From the NCBI RefSeq assembly GCF_018446385.1, contig NC_056002.1, positions 38,701,671 to 38,765,670 of the forward strand: a stretch of DNA of 64,000 nt, in the 5' to 3' direction. The stretch is from Zingiber officinale (taxonomy: Eukaryota > Streptophyta > Magnoliopsida > Zingiberales > Zingiberaceae). The notes beneath the pieces are model-generated. The model did not search any database and was not told where the DNA came from. It saw nothing but the letters and a program-made list of their open reading frames with translations. The position numbers and the translations under genes are program-made. Shown here in pieces: positions 1 to 13,762 of the stretch. The first letter of the stretch is position 1. Each line of letters opens with the position of its first letter.

Positions 1-1560
1 CCAATTTGTTGCAGGCTTGCGGCTTCCCCTTCATCCCTTCATCCCTTCATCCCTTCATCCCTTCATCCTAGATGTTTGTAAATACTTCGGTTTATCCCTT
101 TTCCAGCTAGTCCCAAATTCCTTTCGCCTTTTGTGCGGGGTAATCATCCTATTCCGCTTACATCGCATCCCCTTGACCCCTTCAATTTTCTACTTTTTTT
201 ATTACCCAAAGCTTTCCGATCAGCCAGACACCTTCCTCTTGCAAGCCCGACCGGGCCTAGTCTTTTTTGACAAGATGTCTTCTTCTAATAAGCATTGGAG
301 AGAATACTTCTTTTTTGTTCACTTCCCCGATCGACCCTCCTTCCAAACCACTTGGCAACTTTCGCTGGGGCCTCAACCTTCACTGCCCCGCTACAAGAAC
401 ACTCCTGCCTACTTGCTTGCTGCCTCCATGCTAGCTGGCCAGAAGTTCAACATTCACAAGTTGCTGGAGGAAGGAGTCTTGACACTCTTTGGCCTTAGTC
501 CGATCATCCCAGATGAGCCGGTCAACTTAGGTACACAATTCATTTACCTCTTTTCTCTCTATCTAACTGATTTCTTTCTTTATTTTGCAGCCAACATCAT
601 GATGAGGGCGCGCTTGGTCGGGCAATCAAAGCTTACCACTACCGATGTTGACAAGATAGTGGTCGAAGTTTTGGCCGAGCGAGGGTTTCAGCCAGACGAT
701 CTCCCAGAACCGATACCTTCCGATTGCGAGCCCTCTTATGGAGCTAGCTGATCGGCCGGAAGCCAGACGACACCAATTTGATCCTGCCCTGCAGTTGAGT
801 AGATGGCCACCGGGGAACAACGTTGAGGTGGTTCTTCGTCTACACTGATGCTCCCTCGCTCCTACAACCACAAGTCGTTAGTGCCAAGCCGGGAGGGGGT
901 TCCCGGCGACGGCCTTCCGACGCTCAAGTCACACACCGGCAAGGGAAGAAAACAGAGGCAGCAAAGAAGAAGCAAATAGTGGTTCCAGAGGGCGTATGCG
1001 CGTACCTCCACGGATGGTTGCTTCCCTCCTTATGTAGAGCTTCGACGGGTTGACTACACACTTCCCGGGCATATGCACATCCCCAAAATTTCCCCAAAAG
1101 CTAACATCAAGAAAGGATCCCTGATATCTTACCATAACGGGGTGAACGCATCTCTGCTAAGGCGGCGGAATCTTCTTCCGTATGATCTTCTGTCCATCCG
1201 CGCCGCCCAAAAGGATGCTGGCACGTATTCCCCATCTTATTTGTCGGCTGTTAGTCTGATTGGACTTCCCTTGATCGATCCGACCGGCCAACTCTTTGAC
1301 CTCATACGAGTATATCCAGACCGATCGACATGAGTGCCCCTGGTCTCGGTGCGTTGTAGACTCAGCCAACCCTTTTTGAACTTTGCCGGCCGATTGGGTT
1401 GTAGGCTTGGCCCACCTTCTCCGAACTCTCTCGGCCGATCGGATTGTAGGGACTTCGGCTCGGCTAGTCTCTTAGTTGATCATCTCTTGACTTTGACGAC
1501 CACCCAAGTGTTGAACTTCCTTGGAGATGGGCCCTCCTGGGTTATCACTGGATCAGTATG
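1..1560 (+). mobile_element. Gypsy-type retrotransposon gag relic (partial)
   Basis: An open frame at 17-751 encodes a protein whose middle part (about residues 85-165) contains MSSSNKHWREYFFFV, a Trp/Pro-rich stretch, then RYKNTPAYLLAASMLAGQKF and LLEEGVLTLFGLSPI. This pattern is familiar from the N-terminal gag-like domain of plant Gypsy-type elements annotated as 'putative gypsy type transposon'. The start is uncertain: the first residues are translated from a short tandem repeat of CCCTTCAT near position 30, which is unlikely to be coding. The frame closes at 751. The sequence to about 1560 keeps the same moderate GC but has no further recognisable domain, so the element is truncated or decayed, and it may run off the left edge. 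Family assignment is by recalled motif pattern only. Confidence 0.5.
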
Positions 1561-1947
1561 TAATTCAACATCTTTTACCATATGAACAAACTCCCAATTA
1601 GTCTATTTGGACTTCCATTACTAAGACTTCAGTTCCCAACTAATCTATCTAAATTTCCATTGACAAGACCTTAACTTCTTTCTTGAACTTTCACATAGTT
1701 TTCAATTAGGTCTTCCATCCATTTTTTAACTAGGTCTTCCACCATCTGATTCACAACAACCAGATTATCTAGTCCTATTAGGATTTTCATTATCTAATTA
1801 ATCTAGGTATTGATCATTCCCTAGTTCCCAATAAAATCTTTGTATCAGGTTATGTTATTTGAACCTATAAATTTAACAATCTTGCTTGATCACAATCAAA
1901 TCTAACTTTAAACTTAATCCGTTAAAATATTGGTTTGTTGTGTACTC
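1561..1947. other. AT-rich intergenic, nothing recognised
   Basis: I see no coding potential, RNA gene or clear repeat structure here. Short phrases such as 'aactaggtcttcca' recur, suggesting a decayed low-complexity or TE-derived stretch. Confidence 0.4.
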
Positions 1948-2200
1948 CAGCACCAACATCTGCAACTTTGTTATACGATATAATATCAAGAGAAAATTTA
2001 GACACCAGCATACTCTTGAAGAGCTCAAAAAAGAAAAGTGAAATTATTCATTTCAATGGCACGTGCCAGAAGAAGGTTATAGGAATTCAGAACCAGCTTG
2101 GTGTCTCCATTAGGTACATGTCTTAGTAGATGAGCAGCACCTGGAAGATGACTTGATTTACTGAGATTCTCAATATATTCGATGCAAATTTTTTTCCCTG
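1948..2200. repeat. Dispersed duplicate, copy 1 (empty site)
   Basis: About 240 bp here is closely matched by 11835-11963 joined to 12516-12640. Shared landmarks, in order, are 'actttgttatacgatataatat', 'gtgaaattattcatttcaa', 'agaagaaggttatagg', 'agcttg(g/a)tgtctccatta' and 'gatgagcagca'. This copy is uninterrupted and shows the pre-insertion site TAGGAAT at 2080-2086, where copy 2 carries a 552-bp insertion. No protein is evident; it is probably part of an unrecognised older repeat. Confidence 0.7.
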
Positions 2201-4780
2201 AAATTGTTTCATCTTTTTTTTTTCTTTTTTTTTTTAATCCAAATATAGAGCTCATCAAATCGACGACCACCTGTATGAAAATACTCTAGGGTAAATTCAA
2301 AAAACACTCACATCAAACACTCATTGTTGGACGTTCACGGTTCATAATCCCACAGTAAGCAAATACTTTCCGATGTGATGCTCTTATTTGTCGCCAATGT
2401 CTTACTACTACACTGTGCAAATTTTTTAAATTTATTTGACTAATTCTAATTCTGAAAATGATTGATCTAACCCAACAAAAAATTTATATTAACTATTAAA
2501 TCAGAAAGTACATATGGATACTGATGAATAATCCCACATTATAAATTTTTCAAACTTCCCATATGTAATATACACTAGGTAAAATTTAAACTCTCCTTGG
2601 CTAAGGAGTTTATCTCACCTCATAGCGCCCTAAAGCCTCCAATCCTTAATTATATTAAGATGAATCAGATAAAACATCATGAACAAGTGAGGGTACAAGC
2701 GTGCATCATTGCCAATATCAATCAAACAAAAAACAAAAATATAGCTTACACAATATTTAAAAATCGACCTCCAAAATCAACTCAAAATTAGTTGATATTT
2801 ATCAATGTACATAGTCAATATAATTATAGAAAATTTTCACATCAATTAATACAACTAATGATGCTTCCAAGTTTTCCATCCTATCTGGGTTTTACTGAGG
2901 TCATATAGAAAAAAAAATCTCACTTCCACACCACTTGAAAATGTTTATTTGCTACCCAAATCAAGTTTTAAGTATCATATTGTTTACCTTTTCCCTCACA
3001 ATTTCTCTAACTAACTAGATGGGTTTTGAATGTCGACTCTTTAAAACTGCAAAAAACGAATCGATTAAAAATAGTTAATTCGGTTGGTACAAAATTAAAT
3101 AATTTTCTTAAAAAATAAAAAATATTAAGATTTTTAAATAAAAACTTAATCAATTTAATGCAAAAATTTAAAATCTTAAGGTATTATTATTTATTATTTA
3201 ATGAAAACATTAGTTGGTTTAGTTTTTTTAATCAATTTTTAAAATTCAAATTTTAAAATTGAAATCTGATTTAATCAAAATAATTAATATTTTTAAAATA
3301 AATAAATTGATCATATTGAATTAGTTCCGGTCAGTTATTTTAACTGAAATTTTACTCACCACTCACCATTATCATACGGTAGAATCTTTCCACATTCAAA
3401 GCATAAGAAAACCACAAGTGAGAATAGGGAAGAAAACTTCAGAAGATTATAAGTGTTTCAACTAACTAGAAAATGAATCATCTATTAACTAGATATGTTC
3501 AGTATAAGGGACACAAAGGTTCATCTAACTAATAAACAAAGTAATTTAAGCCTAATTCTTCACAACAAAGATAAATTTTGTTCTTAATTATTATAAAATA
3601 TTAGTAGGTAAACCATTAAGATAGGCATAAATATGAATGAGATTTAAAATTCATTTAGGTGAATCAAGATAGAGGTTCCTATAGTGAATAGAGATGAGTA
3701 ATCAGACTCAAAATCAAAATAACTGAATCGATTAAATCAACCAACCCATCCTTCAAATAAAAATAGAAGAAATTAAATCAAACTATTATGTTGGTTTTCA
3801 CTAATTTTCAAGAATCAACATCATCATCAGTAGTGTTGTATTTTTGAAAATCAATTTCACAGTAGTACAACTTTAGTTTGATAATATCGATTTATTCGGT
3901 TTAATTGAATGAGTAGTTTTAAAATTGAATTGAATTCTTCAAATAAATATTTTTTAATAAAATTTGAAAATAATTAAAAAATTCGATCATTTAATTAATT
4001 AATTCAATTTTTTAATATTGATACATAGTATTATCTTAATGGCTAACAAATAAAAAAAAATGAAAATGAGGTTATTTCGGCTACCATAAAAATTAATATA
4101 ATATTTTGTTCTTGGTAGAAGAGAAAATTATTACGGGGAATTGAAAAAAAACTTTTGTTAACAAATTTAATGATAAGTTGTAGAAACATAAAAATAAATT
4201 TTCTAGTTGGCAATGCAAACATAAAAAAAACAAATAAACAAGAACTAGCACAGAAAATAAAGATTGTATTTGGTTAAAATCGAACTTAATTAAAAATTAA
4301 AATTCTAAAATAAATAAATAAATTAAAATTTTAAATTTGATCAATTCAATTAATTTATTCAATTTAATTAAACTTTTACTCACCCCTAATCCTCAAATCG
4401 AGCGATCAAATATGAAATAAATACACGATAGGTGAAGATGTCTAGTGCAAGATCATCGCTGTCAGTGTCCACCATAGTTAAGATTAGAGGTGAGCATGTG
4501 TTCAATTAAACTGAACAAATCGATTGAACCAACTAAATTTAAACATTTGGTTATATTATTTCATAATTTTGAATTTTTTTCCTAAAATATTTGATTGTAT
4601 CAGTTAATTCTATTCGGTTCCAATTTTAAAATCTCTTATTCAATTAAACTGAATAAATTGAAATATAAAAATTAATTCATAAATTCCTAAGTAAACGTCT
4701 ATCAATCCCTAATTAATTGATAAATCTCCTATAAATCTATTTTTTTAGGTTAATTTAATTTTTTTAACTGAATTAATAGG
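2201..4780. other. AT-rich intergenic sequence
   Basis: This is very AT-rich DNA with scattered poly-A and poly-T runs. Phrases of the kind 'aattcggtttaattgaa' and 'gatcaattcaattaattta' recur around 3060-3360, 3700-4020 and 4270-4390. They suggest related, heavily decayed non-coding repeats. No open frame has recognisable content. Confidence 0.5.
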
Positions 4781-4784
4781 TGAT

Positions 4785-5600
4785 CAAAGTGAACTAGGAT
4801 GGTTACACGAATAGAAGTGCTATAAATAAGACCGTTACAAATTAGAGTAAAAAATAATAATATATAAAAAATAAACTAAAATTTATTTTTAAAAAGTAAT
4901 TTTTAAAAATATATATATTTATAAAAAAATACAAATTATTAAGCCTCTGTTTATTTGAGAGAATGTAAATAAAAATTATGAAAAGATGAACTAAGACAAA
5001 TATTTTAATGAATTGATTTACTTTATAAAAAAAGATAAAATATTCTTCAAATTTAAAATTTTAGTTTAGTTATTTTAAAATTTCAATTTTTTTTAAAAAT
5101 TAATTATATAGATTAATTTGATTCAATTTCGATTTTTAAATCTCATATTCAATTAAATTAAATAAACTAAAATAAAAAACTAATAATTAAATTCTTAAAT
5201 AAATGAACCTATAAATCCTTAAATTAAATCTCTTGTGATTCTATGTTTTTTACTTAATTCAGTTTTCAATTAAATTTATTAATATTTTATTGATTCGATT
5301 TATTTTACTTTTATTGAAAATTCTATCGACTTTGTTAGTTTGAAAACTTTAATGGATTTAGTTTTGATTGATCAATTTAATTTTAATCAAATATTCACTT
5401 AGTTAAGAGATTAAGAGGTGGCACGCAAAGCTGAACGAACGAGTGTGATAAATAGGACCTGTTAGGATTCAGGGTAAAATAATAATAAATAAGCTAAAAT
5501 TTATTAGAAAACAAGTAATATTTTTGTAAAAAAAAATATTATTTTTATAAAAATACAAGATTATTCAGCCTCTAATAAAAAATAAAAAAAACTCTGCCAT
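4785..5600. repeat. Imperfect direct duplication in AT-rich DNA
   Basis: Segments at about 4790-4945 and 5415-5575 share an ordered set of phrases: '(g)tgataaataggacc' or 'gctataaataagacc', 'ataataataaataagctaaaatttatt', 'aatacaa(g)attatt(a/c)agcctct'. This indicates a diverged duplication about 620 bp apart. Neither copy has an open frame of interest. Confidence 0.5.
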
Positions 5601-6800
5601 AAATTAACTCCACATAGTCCTAAGTCTGGATAAATAGGTAGATTGATGAATTTTTAAATTTGTTCACACATTATGTTTTTTATATTTTTTTTTCCAACGC
5701 TGCAGTAGCAGGAGATGACATTGCACTTAAGGTCGCTTAGAGAGGCCGGCGAGGATGGACTCACCACGGGCAACATATGCCACCTATGACACTTCCTCTT
5801 GTCAGAAATCGGCATTAACTTGATCTCCATGCTCATCACTCCATGTGGACGCTCGCCTCCTCTTATTGATCCCATCTCCACTGTCGTAGTCTCCTCTACT
5901 TCCACCCCATCCTCATTGTAGTCTCCTCCCCATAATTATAGAAGCAAGTCCGACTTAAAACACAGGTTAAGACCTATACTTAGGGTCCTAATAAAATTAA
6001 AATATACTATTATTAAACAAAATTAAATATATTTAATAACTAAAATTTACCATTTGACATAATAGTTGTTGATGCCTCTATTTGGTGCATGACTATTCAA
6101 TTTTCGCTCTAACACAACAGTAGTCCTCATTTATCCATTACAATGGTAATTTTAATTAATTCTATATTATTTATAATTATTATATTCTTCTATAATTCTA
6201 CCTAAAGTTACCACCACTGAAAATATATCAGGATAATAATGAAAATTTTTTAAATTTAATTTAAATGATAATAGAATTTGATCTATAAAGTAAAAGCATC
6301 TTAAATTCGGGCTTGTTTTTTTTTTTAATGATTATAGAGAAAATGGATTGTTATGATTTTTATCAAAGAGATTTTAAATAAAATTAATATAGAACTAACA
6401 TTTTGTGAAAAACTTGTAATTAGAAGAAATAAACAATTTAATGAGAATAAAATTAATGAGGCAAAATTTTTAAAAAAAGAATAGTTTAAAAATAATAAAT
6501 TTAATTATATTAGTGACCATATTATTTGGTCACTTTAAAATAGATTTGATCAATTTAAAGTATACGAAGACATTTTTAATTTTTTATATAACTTATAAAA
6601 ATTAAAATTGCTTGATGAGGATTTTTTAAAAATAAAATGTTTAAATCTCAAAAACATTTTAACATATGACATGTTATCATAAGATTTAGATTTACTTTTA
6701 GAATTAAAAATTTTAAAATAAATAATAAATTCAGAATTAAAAATCACATTTGAGATATTCAACATTATAAAAAAAAATTATACCTATTATTCTAACTTCA
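5601..6800. other. AT-rich intergenic with a small GC-richer island
   Basis: About 5690-5930 is distinctly GC-richer than its surroundings and is open on the minus strand for 83 codons. The conceptual protein has no recognisable motif, and I do not call a gene. The rest is AT-rich and featureless. Confidence 0.4.
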
Positions 6801-8579
6801 AGATAAAGAAGTTTTTTAAAAATAAAATTAATGAAATTTTAAATGCGTTGTACAATGTCTCAAAAAATATTAAATAATTAATTTTATCAATTAAAAAAAA
6901 ATTATTATCAGAATTTGAATATAAAATTTTAATTAATAATTTTATATCTCAAGACCTTAAAAAAATAAATTTTATATAAAATTATACTTTTAAATTAATA
7001 TTTTATTTAAAAAAAAATAAATATCATTATCAGTCGTCAATCCCACGTCCAAATGACAAAAGATGTGGAATTTGTTTTAAAAAAAAAAAATTATTAAAGA
7101 CCAAACTTGAGATGCCCTCGGAGAAGAAGTTAAGAATAAAATAAATTGACTGAATCACAGATGAAATAGTAAACGTGGGAAACTATTAAAATTTTTAATA
7201 TATCTCAAGTATATCATACAGAAATGTACCGAATTATATTAAAAATCTAATATATTAAAAATTTTAATATAATATTATATCATATTAAATAATTTAATAA
7301 TTTGATATTCGGTATATCATATCAATACTAGAATTTGAATATAAATGATATAAAATTTATATCTTATCAAAAATCAATATAACAAAATTTTAATAAATAT
7401 TTGATAGATAAAGAAGTTTTTTAAAAATAAAATTAATGAAATTTTATATGAGTTCGACAATGTCTCAAAAAATATTAAATAATTAATTTTATCAATTAAA
7501 AAAAATTATTATCAGAATTTGAATATAAAATTTTAATTAATAATTTTATATCTAAGACCTAAAAAAATAAATTTTATATAAAATTATACTTTTAAATTAA
7601 TATTTTATTAAAAAAATAAATCTATCATTATCAGCCGTCAATCCCACGTCCAAATGACAAAAATGTGGAATTTGTTTTAAAAAAAAAATTATTAAAGACG
7701 TACATTGAAAACTTGAGATGCCCTCGGAGAAGAAGTTAAAAATAAAATAAAATGACTGAATCACAGATGAAATGGTAAAATATCTATATCATACAGAAAT
7801 GTATCGAGTTATATTAAAAATCTAATATATTAAAAATTTTAATATAATATTATACCATATTAAATAATTTAAATAATTTGATATTCGATATATCGTATCA
7901 ATATTAGAATTTTAATATAAACGGTATAAAATTTATATCTTATCGAAAATCAATATAACAAAATTTTAATAAATATTTTATAGATAAAGAAGTTTTTGAA
8001 AAATAAAATTAATGAAATTTTATATGCGTTTGACAATGTCTCAAAAAATATTAAATAATTAATTTTATCAATTAAAAAAAATTATTATCAGAATTTGAAT
8101 ATAAAATTTTAATTAATAATTTTATATCTGAAGACCTAAAAAAATAAATTTTATATAAAATTATACTTTTAAATTAATATTTTATTAAAAAAATAAATCT
8201 ATCATTATCCGCCGTCAGTCCCACATCCAAATGATAAAAGATTAGGAATTTGTTTTAAAAAAAAAAAAATATTAAAGACCTACCATTGAAAACTTGAGAT
8301 GCCCGGAGAAGAAGTTAAAAATAAAATAACTGAATCAAATGGTAAACGTGGGAAAATATTACATTTTTTAATATATCTCAAGTATATCATACAAAAATGT
8401 ATCGAGTTATATTAAAAATCTAATATATTAAAAATTTTAATATAATATTATACCATATTTAAATAATTTAATAATTTGATATTCGGTATATCGTATCAAT
8501 ACTAGAATTTGAATATAAACGGTATAAAATTTATATCTTATCAAAAATCAATATAACAAAATTTTAATAAATATTTGAT
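6801..8579. repeat. Three tandem copies of a ~590-bp non-coding unit
   Basis: Units begin at about 6801, 7405 and 7982 with 'gataaagaagttttt(t/g)aaaaataaa'. Each then runs through the same ordered landmarks: 'caatgtctcaaaaaatatt', 'ttatcagaatttgaatataaa', 'ccac(g/a)tccaaatga', 'aacttgagatgccc', 'gaagaagttaa(a/g)aataaa', 'tatcgagttatattaaaaat' and 'gatattcg(g/a)tatatc'. Copies differ by small indels and substitutions. Unit 2 lacks part of the segment after 'aaatggtaaa' that units 1 and 3 keep. A more decayed relative of the unit's end is visible at about 8985-9260. The unit is AT-rich without an open frame, so it is a local satellite-like triplication. Confidence 0.85.
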
Positions 8580-11500
8580 TTAACTATTTTATTATTTTAG
8601 TTGTCTCTCAAAAGTTCTGTTTTTTTACTATCAATAGACAAGATTAACAATAAAAGAAAGTTAAAATGGAAAAAAAAATCTTAAATAAAAGAAAAGAAAA
8701 AAAAATCACTAGAAAAAAAAGAGAAACATAAAAAACTAAAAGAGAAAATATACTATACGACTCCACACGAGTTAATGATATAATATCCCCACTGGGTCAA
8801 TCGTGAAATACCATTGCATAGGCCACTGATATATTATTTTATAATAAATAAAAAATAAAAAAATATTGAAAAACTTACCATATGAAATCTTTTCCTCAAT
8901 TATTAAATTCATTTCTAAAATAAAGGACGCATATTATCACACAAAATGTATGACTAGACCTGAAAAAATTCTTATAATATATTTAAAAGTGAAGGAAAAA
9001 AATATTAAAATTTTTGATATATAGGATATTGAAATATATTAATTTATTTTTAAAATTTAATATATTAAAAATTTTAGTAAGTTATTAATATATAATTTAA
9101 TAGTTTAATATTCAATATATTATATCAATATCAAAATTTAAATGTAATCGATATAGAATTTACACCATATCAAAACTTGATTTACCGAATTTTTGATACA
9201 TAAAATTTCAATTGATATTTGATTTATCTATTTTATCATTTTCGGTTGTCTCACATAAGTCCTTTGTTTTTTTTACTACAAATATACAAGATTATCAACT
9301 TGATTTAACATTAACATGAGGTGTTTTTTAACTTCGAGGTGAAAAAAAATTATAAATTCTTAAAAGAATAAAAAGCATCACTAAGAAAACACAAAAGTGA
9401 AAAAAAAAAATTAAACTTCAATATATCAGTGACATAATATGAGAGCTCTGGACCGTACTTTACAATTGAATAAATCACTATACTGATTGATTAATTTATA
9501 TGTATCATATCTGTTAAATAAATATGATCCATTTAAATTATATAATATGACACTAAATATCTATTATTTTATAATAAATAAATAATCAAAAAAGGAAAAA
9601 TAAATATTGAAAAACTTACCATATGAAAATGTTTACTTAATTCTTAAATCCATCTTCTCAAATAAAGGAGGCATAAGAGAAACACTCAAGTAGTTCTAGA
9701 ACTCAAGTAGTTCTAGTACCATCCTAAATCAAGCCTGTATGACTAGATTCGACAAAGGTCTTGCAACAAATTTAAAAGAGAAATTAATAGGCATGCGTTG
9801 GTCTCAAGAGTAACAAAATGTGAAAATGTAGAAAAATTGTCAGACAAATTGAAAAACGAGCCAACAAAAAAAAACACAAAAAGTTCCTGAACCTTCTGAT
9901 GAAATGACACTAACGTTGAAAAAACTATTAAAAATTTCTGTATATCGAATATCTCGTAATAAAATATATTAAATTATATAAAAATCTGATATTTCGATGG
10001 ATATGGATATGTAATTTAATAGTTGGATATTCAATATATCATACCGATCGATACTGATATTTGAATACAAATAATATGAAATTAAAAAAAATAAGTATAC
10101 CAATTAAGCTCCTGAAGGTTTACATTAGCAGCAAGGAAATAATTTTCTAGTTTATATCTAAAATTTGGAAATGATGATTCTCATCCTATGAGAAAGAGTG
10201 CATATCAGGAACCCTTCACAGATATGAAAGGTTATCCTTGACACATATGAAAGGTTATCATCTGATCAAACTATAATTATGTGATATATTCTTTTGAACC
10301 CTTGGAACAAGTAATCAGGTTAAGCCTATTGGAGAAAAGAGAAGTAGAGAGAACCAAAACTTATTTTATTAGACTGACTATAACAAGACAGAGACAAATA
10401 TTATGATGTATGACCAAGAGGACTCAATCTTTCGGTAGGCATAATTTTGGATTTGGAATTTGCAATCAGGCTTTGTTAATGTTCACTCATGTAGAATTAA
10501 AAAATTTACATTTATTATGAAAAATCTATAACCGTCAAGTTTCAGACCCAAAATCAAGCGTTTATGCACTTTTTGAGGATTCAAACTTCTTTTTTATTAT
10601 TTTTAGTAATTTTTATTTTATGTTAATTAAGGTATTTTTGTATATATGGTATTTATGCGTTATGAGTTGTATATGTAAGTATCATGTTTTGATAATTTTC
10701 TTCTGTTATGAGTTTTTTGTTTTTTGTATAAAATTTTTTTCCTCGCTTTACAAGATAAAAATCGAGATATGTATATTAAGAATTCTTTTCGTGTATATAA
10801 ACACCTATTTAGATGTTTGAGAAATTATCCTTTATTATTAACAAAGTTTTTCTTTGTTTTTTTTTGCAAACGATGGACGGAGTTTATGGTACCAAGAAAG
10901 GGGTGGCTTGCCCACTTTTGACAGCTTGACTTGATCTAAAATTATAATCGAAGTAGGAAGATGAATCTAAAGGAGATTATAATTAATTTTGATTGGATTT
11001 TAATCACGATCTAATATACAAATTATGAAAGGAACTAGAGATATGAACCAGAAAATATGACCTCTTTTCGTGAGGCGTGGGTTGAAAAACAGAAAGGACT
11101 TTAGACGGGAAAAAATCCCTAGAAAAGGAAAAATTGGGAGAAGAATAAAAAAGAAATAGCAATGAAAAAAAAAACTATTGGCGGCAATGATAATGCATCA
11201 CTACTATTAGTCATGCGAGTAAAAGTTCATAAAAACTCTTGCAAGGAGCTAGTCCAAGCAAGGGCTTAAGCTTAAGAAAATGTAACCGTGTCCATTTTTA
11301 AATGAAGATTCTTCAACACTTCAAATATCATCGAGCTTTTGTCAATCATTCCAAATTTAGCAACTACATAGAGGATCCCATTATGTTTTTAACAATGTTT
11401 TTAACAATGGTGTAACGATAAAGATATCTAAGTTGTCATTAGGTATGTTAACTAGGTTTATCACTATTATATTTTTAATGGCACAATCTATGCCACTTGT

Positions 11501-11834
11501 TAGGTTCGACCATAAATCTTTGATGAAGTTGAGTACCACATCTGAATTAGACACCTTAGCCTTTACGATTTTATTATAAGGAAAAAATGATAAACTCAAT
11601 TAGTCTCATTGACTAATCTTGGATGACCAATCCAGCTCTACGAAATTTTTTCACTGGTCATCAGAATAAATCGGAAAGTGAGCGTGACGGGGAGCCTAGA
11701 AGCGTAGTATCCATTGATTACACATCCCATTTGAAGAAAACATTTCTACAAATATGTTATAGCTGGGAATCGAAACATGAATATCTGAATGATAATCTAG
11801 ATATTCTATCATAATACTATAGCCCTAAGACCTC
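8580..11834. other. AT-rich intergenic; no gene recognised
   Basis: This stretch holds a degenerate relative of the upstream tandem unit (8985-9260), a short tandem duplication of 'gaactcaagtagttcta' near 9690-9715, and otherwise anonymous AT-rich sequence. Short open frames at 10620-10921 and 11381-11814 are low complexity or lack any recognisable motif. The segment 11620-11830 is slightly GC-richer but I cannot assign it. Confidence 0.4.
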
Positions 11835-12660
11835 TACAACTTTGTCATACGATATAATATGAGAAAGTAATTTAGATATCAGTCAGGATACTCTTGAACA
11901 GCTCAGGGAAAAGAGTGAAATTATCCATTTCAACGACACTTGTCAGAAGAAGGTTATAGGTATAACAGGGGCGTAGCTATATAAGGTTCAGGAGGTGCGG
12001 TCGCACCCCTTGGAATTCAAGGAAAACATTAATACGGTGGGGAAAAAATAACAAAAAAAAATGTATAATCATAAATTTTAAAACTTTCTCGTCTTTTTAG
12101 CAAAAAATTCCAATTAACACCCTTTCAACCTAACTCATTTCCCTCTTTTTCCAAGTCAATTTTTTTCTTTATCCGTTTTTCTTCTTCTTTCTCTAATCCC
12201 GAACTTTTATTTTCCTCTCTAATTTTACCCACAAAATCTTTTGCGACATGTCGCTACCGTAATAGCCCAAGTCACTATCGTCGGACACCGATTGCTACCA
12301 TTGTCTCTGTCATTTGTTGTATGGTCATTGTCTTCATTTGGCTAACGTCGTCGTTTCGCCAATGCTCCATAAAAAATCACCTTTTAATTAAGGTGAAATT
12401 TACTTAATTGATTTCTTTCGCTTAGCCGACACCGTTGTTTGCTGCCAGCATCACCGTCATCGTTCATCGACTCCGTCGCTTTGCCCCTCCTGAGTGAAAA
12501 TCCTAGCTACGCCACTAGGTATTCAGACCCAGCTTGATGTCTCCATTATGCAGATGTCTTAATAGATGAGCAGCAGTTGGAAGATGGTGGCGTGATCTAC
12601 TGAAATTCTCGATATACTCTATGTAAATAAATTTTCTTCACTGAAATTATCTCATCCTTC
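11835..12660. repeat. Dispersed duplicate, copy 2 (interrupted by a MITE)
   Basis: This is the second copy of the sequence at 1948-2200, split into 11835-11963 and 12516-12640 by a 552-bp insertion. The split falls exactly where the uninterrupted copy reads TAGGAAT, which fixes the insertion boundaries and gives the TSD. Confidence 0.7.
11964..12515. mobile_element. hAT-like non-autonomous element (MITE), 552 bp
   Basis: The insertion is flanked by TAGGTAT at 11957-11963 and 12516-12522; one base further out the copies read A and C. The unoccupied paralogous site at 2080-2086 reads TAGGAAT. The ends are imperfect inverted repeats: GGGGCGTAGCTA near the left end and TAGCTACGCCAC at the right end. 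The 7-8 bp duplication and the short termini fit a hAT-type MITE. The inside is open in no frame. A central GC-richer part with ACCGTCGT/CCATTGTC-like phrases is not recognisable as captured coding sequence. Confidence 0.65.
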
Positions 12661-13198
12661 TTCCTCTTCAGAAAGGACTCTATCATGATAGAATGTGCTC
12701 AAGTCCTTAATTATATTATAGGAAAACATTTATACCAATGAGTCGAGCCGAGCCTAATTTTGTGATGTTTAAACTTATTTGATAAAATAATTGAGCCAAG
12801 TTAAGTTGAATCTAAAAATAATCTAAAATAAATTAAGCTGTTGAAATGATTATTCAAACTTGAATGCTTGACTTGGTTTCTTTTTAATGAGCTTGAGTTT
12901 GACTTAAACTTAATTCGTTTAGATTCTATCGAGTTCTTAATTCAAGTTTGTGTGAACTTTTACATTCTAAATTTATTTGATTGGTTATTGAACTCAATAA
13001 TTCAAACTTGTTTGCTCATTTTGAAAGTTTCTTTAATTATTTAGCATATTAATAAGAGTTTTATTGATAAATATGAACATTAATAAATTAAACACGTATA
13101 TAAATATGAACATTCATAAACATTGTTCACAAATATTATTCATGAACATTAATAAATTAAACACGTATATATTCAAGCATATTCATTTAATTTAATAG
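12661..13198. other. AT-rich flank with a short tandem duplication
   Basis: About 12740-13010 is rich in 'gagcc(g/a)ag' and 'cttgagtttga' phrases like a common decayed plant repeat. About 13065-13180 contains two near-identical segments ending 'aattaaacacgtatat'. No coding content is visible. Confidence 0.4.
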
Positions 13199-13762
13199 TG
13201 TTGGGATTTAATCAAAGTCTCATATTGGAAAGATTTTAAAAAAAAATCATGGGTTTAAAAGGATATATGATATCTCCATTGACATGAGGTCTTTTGAGTA
13301 GAACCTAAGAGCAAAGCCATGAGGGCAGACCCGACCCCGGGCCGGGTCTGGCCTGGACCCGACCCAGGCCCGTAATCGGGTCAACAGGTCAGTTGCTCAT
13401 TGACCCAATTCATCGGGTCGAACCGGAACCAGCCCTACAAGTTGTCGAGCCGGTTCTGGTTCCTTTGGTGAAAACCCGGTGGACCGTCGGTTAATCGCCG
13501 GTTCAACCAATTTTTTTTTTATGATTTGAACCGTCGGTTCCTAGCCGTTGGGGAGGGTGGGGAGGGGGGGGGGGATTTGGGTATTTTTCTCAACGATTAG
13601 GATCATTTGATCATTTTTTTATCAATGACTATGATTTAGCATCCGTTACTATCCAAACTCTATAAATAGAGAGCTCATTTCATCATTTTCATATACATCT
13701 TCTCTACTCTTAATCTCAATTTCGTATTCTCTATACGCTTTCGTTTCCAAGTTTCAATTACA

